In this document: piece by piece, positions 58,244-64,000 of the stretch
How positions within the stretch are numbered: the stretch's first letter is position 1
Layout of the letters: each line of letters opens with the position of its first letter
Assembly: GCF_900101545.1 (NCBI RefSeq)
Contig: NZ_FMZU01000025.1
Location: 1 to 64,000 of the forward strand
DNA length: 64,000 nt
Reading direction: 5' to 3'
From: Variovorax sp. CF079
GTDB lineage: Bacteria > Pseudomonadota > Gammaproteobacteria > Burkholderiales > Burkholderiaceae_C
Program-made: the position numbers and the translations under genes
Notes under the pieces: model-generated
Told to the model about the DNA's origin: nothing
Seen by the model: the letters and a program-made list of their open reading frames with translations, nothing else
The model's database searches: none

Positions 58244-60211
58244 GTGAACGAGAACGAAACAAAGACCCATCCGATTCCAGTCCCAGATATGAAGGACGCC
58301 CATGTGCCCGGCATAGCGGCCTACGACAAGCTGGTAGCCGAGGCCGACGCCGATCACAGCGCCTACTGGTCGCGCCTCGCGCGCGAGTTCCTGATCTGGA
58401 AGACGCCGTTCACCAAGGGGCTCGACGACAGCCGGGCGCCGTTCTTTGAATGGTTCGAGGATGGCACGCTGAACGTCTCGTACAACTGCCTCGATCGTCA
58501 GGTCGAGCGCGGCCTGGGCGACAAGACGGCGATCATCTTCGAGGCCGACGATGGGCAGGTGACGCGCGTCAGCTACCGCGAGCTGCTGGCGCGCACCTGC
58601 CGCATGGCCAATGCGTTGAAGGCGCGCGCCGTCAAGAAGGGCGACCGCGTGGTCATTTACATGTCGATGAGCATCGAGGGGGTGGTCGCGATGCAGGCCT
58701 GCGCGCGCATCGGGGCCACGCATTCGGTGGTCTTCGGCGGCTTCTCGGCGCAGAGCCTGCGCGACCGCATCCAGGATGTCGGCGCAGTGATGGTCATCAC
58801 CGCCGACGAGCAGCTGCGCGGCGGCAAACAACTGCCGCTCAAGGCCATCGTCGACGATGCCATCGCGTTGGGCGGCTGCGAGGCGGTGAAAGACGTCATC
58901 GTCTACCGGCGCACAGGCGGCAAGATCGCCTGGGATCTGTCGCGTGACCGCTGGCTGCAAGAGGAGATGCAGAACCAGGCCGAGACCTGCGAGCCCGAAT
59001 GGGTGAGCGCCGAGCATCCCCTGTTCGTGCTGTACACCTCAGGCTCGACCGGCAAGCCCAAGGGTGTGCAGCATTCCAGCGGCGGGTACCTGCTGCACGC
59101 GGCGTTGACCACGAAGTGGACCTTCGACCTGAAGGACGACGATGTGCTCTGGTGCACCGCCGACATCGGCTGGGTCACTGGCCACACCTACATCGCCTAC
59201 GGCCCGCTCGCGCTGGGCGCAACCGAGGTCGTGTTCGAGGGCGTGCCCACCTATCCCGACGCAGGCCGCTTCTGGAAGATGATCCAGGACCACAAGGTCA
59301 GCGTGTTCTACACCGCGCCCACTGCCATCCGCTCGCTGATCAAGGCGGCTGAGGCTGACGAGGCGGTGCATCCGAAGCGCTACGACCTGTCGAGCCTGCG
59401 CATCCTGGGCTCGGTCGGTGAGCCGATCAATCCCGCTGCCTGGGAGTGGTTCCACCAGCACATCGGCGGCGGCCGCTGCCCGATCGTCGACACGTTCTGG
59501 CAGACCGAGACCGGCGGCCACATGATCACGCCGCTGCCGGGCGCGACGCCGCTGGTCCCGGGCTCCTGCACCCTGCCCTTCCCGGGCATTGCCGCGGCAA
59601 TCGTCGACGAGACGGGCGCCGACGTGCCCAACGGCCAGGGCGGCATCCTGGTGGTCAAGAAGCCCTGGCCGAGCATGATTCGCACGATCTGGGGCGACCC
59701 GGAGCGCTTCAAGGCGAGCTACTACCCGCCCGAGCTCAAGGGCTACTACCTCGCTGGCGATGGCGCCATCCGCGATGCAACGACGGGTTACTTCACGATC
59801 ACCGGCCGCATCGACGATGTGCTCAACGTCTCGGGGCATCGGATGGGCACGATGGAGATCGAATCTGCGCTGGTGTCTTGCACCGATCTGGTTGCGGAAG
59901 CCGCGGTGGTCGGCCGCCCCGACGAAACCACGGGCGAGGCGATCTGTGCCTTTGTCGTGCTGAAGGGTCCCCGCCCGAGCGGCGAGGAGGCGAAGAAAAT
60001 CGCCAATGAACTGCGCAACTGGGTCGCCAGGGAGATCGGCCCAATCGCCAAGCCCAAAGACATCCGCTTCGGCGACAACCTGCCGAAGACGCGCAGCGGC
60101 AAGATCATGCGCAGGCTGCTGCGCTCCGTCGCCAAGGGCGAAACCATCACGCAGGACACGTCTACGCTAGAGAACCCGGCGATTCTGGAGCAGTTGGCCC
60201 AGAGGAACTGA
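58244..60211 (+). CDS. acs: Acetyl-CoA synthetase
   Basis: 655 residues from GTG at 58244 with CAGGAGA upstream. The P-loop YTSGSTGKPKGVQHSSGG, TADIGWVTGHTYIAYGPL, DTFWQTETGGHMITPLPG and the C-terminal TRSGKIMRRLLR, with its regulatory lysine, are all present. It makes acetyl-CoA from acetate and ATP via acetyl-AMP. Next to malonate decarboxylase, which releases acetate, it completes malonate use. The 52-bp gap to mdcH suggests the same operon. Confidence 0.92.
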   Translation: MNENETKTHPIPVPDMKDAHVPGIAAYDKLVAEADADHSAYWSRLAREFLIWKTPFTKGLDDSRAPFFEWFEDGTLNVSYNCLDRQVERGLGDKTAIIFEADDGQVTRVSYRELLARTCRMANALKARAVKKGDRVVIYMSMSIEGVVAMQACARIGATHSVVFGGFSAQSLRDRIQDVGAVMVITADEQLRGGKQLPLKAIVDDAIALGGCEAVKDVIVYRRTGGKIAWDLSRDRWLQEEMQNQAETCEPEWVSAEHPLFVLYTSGSTGKPKGVQHSSGGYLLHAALTTKWTFDLKDDDVLWCTADIGWVTGHTYIAYGPLALGATEVVFEGVPTYPDAGRFWKMIQDHKVSVFYTAPTAIRSLIKAAEADEAVHPKRYDLSSLRILGSVGEPINPAAWEWFHQHIGGGRCPIVDTFWQTETGGHMITPLPGATPLVPGSCTLPFPGIAAAIVDETGADVPNGQGGILVVKKPWPSMIRTIWGDPERFKASYYPPELKGYYLAGDGAIRDATTGYFTITGRIDDVLNVSGHRMGTMEIESALVSCTDLVAEAAVVGRPDETTGEAICAFVVLKGPRPSGEEAKKIANELRNWVAREIGPIAKPKDIRFGDNLPKTRSGKIMRRLLRSVAKGETITQDTSTLENPAILEQLAQRN

Positions 60212-60317
60212 GACGGTCGACGTGGCCTTCGGCCCGACCGATGAACCTCTCGACAAAATGCCCGCGCGTTCACCTCGATCCTGCGTGGAAGGTCGCCGAC
60301 CCATCAATCAACAACCC

Positions 60318-60445
60318 ATGCCCTTCGACAAAGTCTCCCCCGGCAAAGACGCTCCCGAAGCCTTCAACGTCGTCATCGAAATCCCGATGAACGCCGACCC
60401 GATCAAGTACGAAGTCCGACAAGGAATCGGGTGCGATCTTCGTCG
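60318..60445 (+). pseudogene. ppa: 5' fragment of inorganic pyrophosphatase gene
   Basis: MPFDKVSPGKDAPEAFNVVI and EIPMNADPIKYEV are the start of a soluble pyrophosphatase. A single extra C near 60417 shifts the frame to DKESGAIFV, then homology ends at about 60445, where a GntR-like fragment begins. The catalytic part is missing. Since the enzyme is usually essential, an intact copy should exist elsewhere. Confidence 0.75.
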
Positions 60446-60615
60446 GCATGACGAAGTCGCCCAAGACCCCTGTCTACTCGTTGATCGAGCGCAGCTATGG
60501 GGTGCGCATCACCAAGGTGCAGCAGGACATCCACGGAACCCTGATCGCCGGGGCGAGCGCCGCAGCGCTGAATGTGTCCGACGGCGCGGCCGGACTCTTC
60601 ATCATCCGGCGACTT
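60446..60615 (+). pseudogene. Fragment of a GntR-family regulator (UTRA domain)
   Basis: PVYSLIERSYGVRITKVQQD then HGTLIAGASAAALNVSDGAA and LFIIRRLQ resemble the UTRA ligand domain of HutC-type GntR regulators. Neither the DNA-binding start nor the end is present. It is joined to the ppa fragment on the left and to the tail below on the right. Confidence 0.55.
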
Positions 60616-60720
60616 CAGAAGAAGCCCGTGAGCTGCGTCAAGCCTCACCGCTGTCGACGGTGCTTCCGCAGGATGTCCGCCTTGACATCATCTCCAAGGT
60701 TCGAGGCCTCAAAGAGCTGA
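60616..60720 (+). pseudogene. 3' tail of a gene preceding the DUF6036-type gene
   Basis: The frame ASPLSTVLPQDVRLDIISKV then RGLKELSSAEG ends at a TGA at 60735-60737 by one reading. It looks like the C-terminus of the partner (antitoxin-like) gene that commonly precedes DUF6036 nucleotidyltransferase genes. The rest was lost where the GntR fragment joins. Confidence 0.45.
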
Positions 60721-60723
60721 GCA

Positions 60724-61274
60724 GTGCAGAAGGCTGACTTGGAGCACATCATCCGCGCGGCGGCTGATGTCACCAACGAGTACGAGATCATCATCGTCGG
60801 AAGCCAGTCCATTCTGGGCTCGATTGCGCACTCGCCTGAGGTCTGCACGATGTCGGCCGAGGCAGACGTGCTGCCGATGAACGATGAGAAGCGGCTATCG
60901 GACCTTGTCGATGGCAATCTCGGAGAGGGCTCCCTGTTCCATGAAACGTACGGCTACTACGCCCAGGGTGTCGATTCGAGAGCACCTCGAAGCTGCCCAT
61001 CGGGTGGCGCGAGCGCCTCGTGCGCGTTCAGAATCAGAATACGAACGGCAAGGTCGGACTCTGCTTGGACCCCCTTGACCTCTTCTTGGCCAAGTGCGTT
61101 GCCAACCGAGAGAAAGACCGGAATTTCAATCGTGCGCTGCTTGCGTCGGGCATCGAGAAGTTCGATGAAGCGGTCCAACGGGCTTCGTTGTTGCCGGTCA
61201 GCAAGGTTGCCCAGGAAAGGATCGTGGCGCTCATCCATCGGCTCGCAGCGGAGGCCGGTGTCAAGGTGCCCTAG
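60724..61274 (+). pseudogene. DUF6036-type nucleotidyltransferase, frameshifted
   Basis: MQKADLEHIIRAAADVTNEY then EIIIVGSQSILGSIAHSPEV and HETYGYYAQGVD in one frame; near 60975 the frame shifts, and KLPIGWRERLVRVQNQNTNG, DLFLAKCVANREKDRNFNRA and LAAEAGVKVP continue in another to a TAG at 61272. The GSQSILG and AEADVLP segments fit a minimal nucleotidyltransferase active site, as in AbiEii/MNT-type toxins. One base change would restore about 183 residues. Confidence 0.7.
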
Positions 61275-61352
61275 CCCATCTGGCCCTGAAGTCGACAGCC
61301 TGATGTCCGGTGCGGGTCGCAGGCCTCAGTCGGTACTCTGGAACGACCCGGA
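61071..61352 (+). repeat. Direct repeat, copy A (DUF6036 3' end and flank)
   Basis: About 282 bp nearly identical to 63233-63513. It spans the last third of the nucleotidyltransferase gene, its stop and about 80 bp of flank ending GAACGACCCGGA. Differences are a few substitutions and one deleted base. Confidence 0.85.
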
Positions 61353-61834
61353 AAAATGGCCTCCTCCCAGAAGCGAGTTGTCGGGAAAGGGTCAGCAAGC
61401 TCGCTTGTTGCGAACGTTTCTCACAGCACCGCTGACCCATTGCATGCCCAGCGACACGGGCGAGCGCTCCGCCGGTTTAGAAATTGCGGTGAAGATCGCC
61501 CAAGCGGCATCTGCCTCGGCTGGCACCATCCTTGGCGAAACGCCTCGGGTCGAAAGAGCCGGCTATAGCAGAGGTCGCTCCCCCTGGGGAATTCATGCCT
61601 GTGATGGCTGTCGTAGGCGCTCAAGGCGTCGCGTAGTTCCTCTTTCGCTCTCGTAGCAAGTCCGCGAAAGCTGTGCGGTGCTACCAGGAGGCGTCCCGTT
61701 AAGTCCGTGCGCCCTCGTCTCAGCAGACTGACCTTGACCTTCCGGTCGAGGTTGGGATGCGCGAAGATGATTGTCACGCACACGACGCGACGACAGGTCT
61801 GTTTACTATCCTGAACTACACTCTGATCAATATA
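61353..61834. other. Spacer, possibly with a small minus-strand gene
   Basis: A minus-strand frame at 61421-61783 (120 residues; CVTIIFAHPNLDRKVKVSLL, LATRAKEELRDALSAYDSHH) could be a decayed small protein, but has no recognised family or clear ribosome site. Nothing else is seen. Confidence 0.3.
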
Positions 61835-61866
61835 TTGACTATCATTTAGTAAAGTAAATTTTACTT
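61835..61866 (+). promoter_or_regulatory. Promoter and palindrome of the XRE/AbiEii pair
   Basis: TTGACT (61835-61840) lies in a short AT-rich patch. The palindrome AAGTAAA-T-TTTACTT (61852-61866) covers the expected -10 region and ends 8 bp before the XRE start codon, fitting autorepression by the antitoxin. Confidence 0.55.
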
Positions 61867-61874
61867 ACTGCACC

Positions 61875-62372
61875 ATGCCTATCCTCAACGAACTCGCCAC
61901 ACTGGTGAAACGCCAGCGCGCCGAGATGGGCCTGACGCAGGAGCGCCTGGCCCAGCTTGCCGGTCTTTCCAGGGTAACCATCAACCAACTCGAAACCGGA
62001 AAAATTGGCAACCTGAGCCTTATCAACGCAGAGCAGCTCGCCAACGTTCTTGGCTATGGGTTGGGTGTGATCGGTGTGCGCAAGGCCAAGGATGACGTTT
62101 CCCAAGCATTGGAAATCGCTGCGAAGACGGCGAGCGTCAGCTACACCGATCCAATCCCGCCAGAAACGCTTCGATTGGCCATCCTGCATGGGGTTGTTGC
62201 TCCGAATTACATTCCGCAGTTGAGGGTGCTCCTGGACGAGGCCCCGGTGGGCGTGCTTTCGGACATCACGAGGCAACTCGAGCGAGAAGACGGTGTGCGC
62301 CCCCGGTCGACGTGGCAAAAAATGCGCCAGTTGGCGGCTGCCCTGGGTTGCACACGAGGAATCTGGTCGTGA
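61875..62372 (+). CDS. XRE-family antitoxin-like regulator
   Basis: 165 residues. An N-terminal helix-turn-helix (LTQERLAQLAGLSRVTINQL, ETGKIGNLSLINAEQLANVL) is joined to an effector part (YIPQLRVLLDEAPVGVLSDI). The stop overlaps the toxin start (GTGA). It probably represses the pair and neutralises the nucleotidyltransferase. Confidence 0.8.
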   Translation: MPILNELATLVKRQRAEMGLTQERLAQLAGLSRVTINQLETGKIGNLSLINAEQLANVLGYGLGVIGVRKAKDDVSQALEIAAKTASVSYTDPIPPETLRLAILHGVVAPNYIPQLRVLLDEAPVGVLSDITRQLEREDGVRPRSTWQKMRQLAAALGCTRGIWS

Positions 62373-63034
62373 GTGCCCCAGACTTCACGCGCCCGGGAGT
62401 CTGGCAAGAGTTGCTCGCGCAAGCGCTGCAACTTACCGATCACCTGGCCGATGTAGTGCGCAACCCAACCTGGAGTTTCGGTGGCGGCACCGTTCTCATG
62501 CTGCGTCTGAATCACCGCTTCAGCAAGGACATCGACCTGTTTGTGCCCGACCCGCAGTACCTTGGTCACTTCTCCCCTCGCCTCACAGACGTCGCCGAAG
62601 CCCTGACCACGGAGTACGAGGAGGCTGCAGAGTACACAAAGCTGTTCCTGCCGGCGGGCGAGATCGACATCGTCGTGGGCACTTCGCTGACCGACAACGC
62701 CTGGGACGCCGTGCAGTACCAGGGCCGAACCATACGCGTGGAATCCTGCGCGGAAATCGTCGCCAAGAAGATGCATCACCGCGGAAACTTGGCCAAGGCG
62801 CGAGACCTTTTCGACCTCTGCGCCGTCGCAGACATGGAGCCGGAGGCGATTGAAGTCGCGCGACCGTTCTTTGTGAAGCACGGGAAAGCATTCCTGCAGC
62901 GCCTGCGGGATTACAAGGACTTGGCGAATGACGAGTTCGACAAGATCGACCGGCTCGCGTACGACCGATCGTTTGACTACTGCTTGGGGCGTGCGGAAGG
63001 CCTATTGGCCAGTCCAGGATCCGGGCGGCCTTGA
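62369..63034 (+). CDS. AbiEii-family nucleotidyltransferase toxin
   Basis: 221 residues from GTG at 62369. WSFGGGTVLMLRLNHRFSKD followed by IDLFV is the GG...R.SKDiDLF nucleotidyltransferase core of AbiEii/MenT-type toxins; GEIDIVVG supplies another acidic residue, and ESCAEIVAKKMHHRGNLAKA is the usual later motif. Such toxins block tRNA charging by adding nucleotides. Together with the XRE gene it forms a type IV/II-like defence pair, intact here. Confidence 0.83.
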   Translation: MSAPDFTRPGVWQELLAQALQLTDHLADVVRNPTWSFGGGTVLMLRLNHRFSKDIDLFVPDPQYLGHFSPRLTDVAEALTTEYEEAAEYTKLFLPAGEIDIVVGTSLTDNAWDAVQYQGRTIRVESCAEIVAKKMHHRGNLAKARDLFDLCAVADMEPEAIEVARPFFVKHGKAFLQRLRDYKDLANDEFDKIDRLAYDRSFDYCLGRAEGLLASPGSGRP

Positions 63035-63195
63035 GTTCGCCGACACCCGGCACCTGATGCGTTCGACCAGAGCGAAAAGCGTCAACACGCCGGCGCGCTC
63101 GAGCCGGGCGGCGAGCGAAGGATGGAGCCAGGCCGCAACGCTGTCGACTAGCCGCGGATCCTGCCCACCGGGCCCTCGCGCCATCGCAACGCTTG
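63005..63195 (-). pseudogene. Remnant of an integrase DUF3701-like domain
   Basis: The minus strand reads DPRLVDSVAAWLHPSLAARL then ERAGVLTLFALVERIR, followed in another frame by VPGVGELKAARILDW. This helix-hairpin-helix-like series matches the DUF3701 region found in some phage-type integrases. No catalytic domain is nearby. It is the only trace of that recombinase. Confidence 0.5.
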
Positions 63196-63226
63196 CAGCT
63201 GGTGGTCGATGACTCGGGCGTGACGC

Positions 63227-63436
63227 TTGGCCCCCCTTGACCTCTTCTTGGCCAAGTGCGTTGCGAACCGAGAGAAAGACCGGAATTTCAATCGTGCGCT
63301 GCTTGCGTCGGGCATCGTGAAGTTCGATGAAGCGGTCCAACGGGCTTCGTTGTTGCCGGTCAGCAAGGTTGCCCAGGAAAGGATCGTGGCGCTCATCCAT
63401 CGGCTCGCAGCGGAGGCCGGTGTCAAGGTGCCCTAG
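63227..63436 (+). pseudogene. 3' part of a second DUF6036-type nucleotidyltransferase gene
   Basis: DLFLAKCVANREKDRNFNRA, LLASGIVKFDEAVQRASLLP and LAAEAGVKVP repeat residues of the gene at 60724 with one or two changes. The 5' two thirds are absent; upstream is integrase debris. It ends at a TAG at 63434. Confidence 0.75.
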
Positions 63437-63513
63437 GACAGCTGGGCCTGAAGTCGACAGCCTGATGTCCGGGCGGGTCGCGGGCCTCAGTCGGTACTCT
63501 GGAACGACCCGGA
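63233..63513 (+). repeat. Direct repeat, copy B
   Basis: Second copy of 61071-61352, offset by about 2162 bp. The XRE/AbiEii pair lies between the copies, so recombination between them could delete or circularise that pair. Confidence 0.85.
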
Positions 63514-63527
63514 TAAAATAGTTGGTG

Positions 63528-63734
63528 ATGACGACTTCCGTGACCAAGAACAAGCTTTCCAACGACGGCTTCCGCTATGTCAAGAAGACCGTCGGGACCA
63601 TCATCGACACCCCCCGCGCCGAATCCATGATGTCGTGCTTCCGCTGCGGCACGTTCAAGCTGCGGAACCTTCTGGTCTCCAAGCGATTTCTCGGCAAGAA
63701 CATGCTGGTGTGCGCAGAGAAGTGCACGGGTTAA
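63528..63734 (+). CDS. Small hypothetical protein with cysteine pairs
   Basis: 68 residues from ATG at 63528. TTSVTKNKLSNDGFRYVKKT, then SMMSCFRCGTFKLRNLLVSK and MLVCAEKC. The CFRC...CAEKC spacing could bind zinc. It starts 15 bp after repeat copy B. No family recognised. Confidence 0.5.
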   Translation: MTTSVTKNKLSNDGFRYVKKTVGTIIDTPRAESMMSCFRCGTFKLRNLLVSKRFLGKNMLVCAEKCTG

Positions 63735-63799
63735 TTCCTGCGCGGCGACTCGCTCGCTCAATAGCTGCCCGGGTGCACAGCTGGTTGACGGTCGAGCGT

Positions 63800-63997
63800 T
63801 CAGTTCCCTTGCTCGACGGCAGTGCCCTTGAGCTCCTGCCCAACCTCCTCGCACCGACGGCACAACGCCGACAAGAGCGACAACCGGTCATGTCGACGGC
63901 ATCGCGGGCAGAGACCGCGGCTCGTTCGGCGAACACGGACCCCGACCGACGTGCCCGCAGCCACCCCGACGCGCGCGACACCGAAGAAATCCCTCAT
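63800..63997 (-). CDS. Possible small zinc-ribbon protein at the window edge
   Basis: 65 residues; the C-terminal half has paired cysteines (GLCPRCRRHDRLSLLSALCR followed by RCEEVG). It may be a small zinc-binding protein or chance. The start lies 3 bp from the window edge, so the true start may be outside. Confidence 0.3.
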   Translation of the reverse strand: MRDFFGVARVGVAAGTSVGVRVRRTSRGLCPRCRRHDRLSLLSALCRRCEEVGQELKGTAVEQGN

Positions 63998-64000
63998 CTC

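Noticed and set aside
1..64000. rRNA, tRNA, CRISPR arrays, replication origin or complete insertion sequences
   Set aside because: No conserved rRNA/tRNA sequence, no regularly spaced repeats and no intact transposase with terminal inverted repeats were seen by eye; a tRNA scan and an IS search would settle it.

Overview
The window is GC-rich DNA from a betaproteobacterium, most likely Burkholderiales/Comamonadaceae (Variovorax-like). The evidence is four Bug-family solute receptors, DUF4148 proteins, an AmiC/AmiR amide regulon and a full malonate decarboxylase operon. No rRNA, tRNA or CRISPR array was seen. Part of the window is orderly catabolic operons; the rest is accessory DNA full of toxin-antitoxin pairs, recombinase fragments and broken genes.

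Region 1 (0.1-17.3 kb) is the most interesting part: what looks like one acrylamide/short-chain-amide and acrylate catabolic unit. On the minus strand lie acuR and an operon of a GMC dehydrogenase, a class III CoA transferase (AcuN-like), an enoyl-CoA hydratase (AcuK-like), a second AcuR-type TetR regulator and acuI. Divergently on the plus strand run a five-gene amide/urea-type ABC transporter, aliphatic amidase amiE, an AmiB-type MoxR ATPase, a VWA-domain partner, the amide sensor amiC and the ANTAR antiterminator amiR. The two arms share three near-identical palindromes (ATTAGACC...GTCT). The transporter-amidase operon has a structured leader ending in a strong terminator whose 5' arm overlaps an ANTAR-like hairpin. 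Amides would be imported and hydrolysed by AmiE; acrylate from acrylamide would be activated to acryloyl-CoA and either hydrated towards 3-hydroxypropionate or reduced by AcuI to propionyl-CoA.

Region 2 (17.9-22.2 kb) is a small copper-response cluster: a CusS/CusR-type two-component system, two DUF4148 secreted proteins, a cupredoxin and a CusF-like protein. The two DUF4148 promoters carry the same GATTACA-N4-TGTAATC box at the same distance from a conserved TTCCTAAAGT element.

Region 3 (22.3-39.3 kb) is an accessory zone. It holds parDE, higBA, two vapBC, mazEF and a relBE-like pair, a sulfite oxidase-like enzyme with a cytochrome c, at least five fragments of tyrosine integrases, a sigma/anti-sigma deletion fusion, a LecA-like lectin gene and several conserved hypothetical genes.

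Region 4 (39.4-48.9 kb) is a plus-strand catabolic cluster: a LysR regulator, four Bug receptors, two LigI-like amidohydrolases/lactonases, an RraA-like aldolase, a D-2-hydroxyacid dehydrogenase and an SMP-30 lactonase. It looks built to take up and cleave an unidentified lactone or polycarboxylate.

Region 5 (49.6-60.2 kb) is malonate use: mdcR, a MatC-like carrier, mdcACDEGBH and acs. MdcABCDEGH make acetate and CO2 from malonate, and Acs turns acetate into acetyl-CoA.

Region 6 (60.2-64 kb) is scrambled again: a ppa 5' fragment fused to a GntR fragment, a frameshifted DUF6036-type nucleotidyltransferase with a nearby partial duplicate, an intact XRE/AbiEii-type pair, and another integrase remnant.
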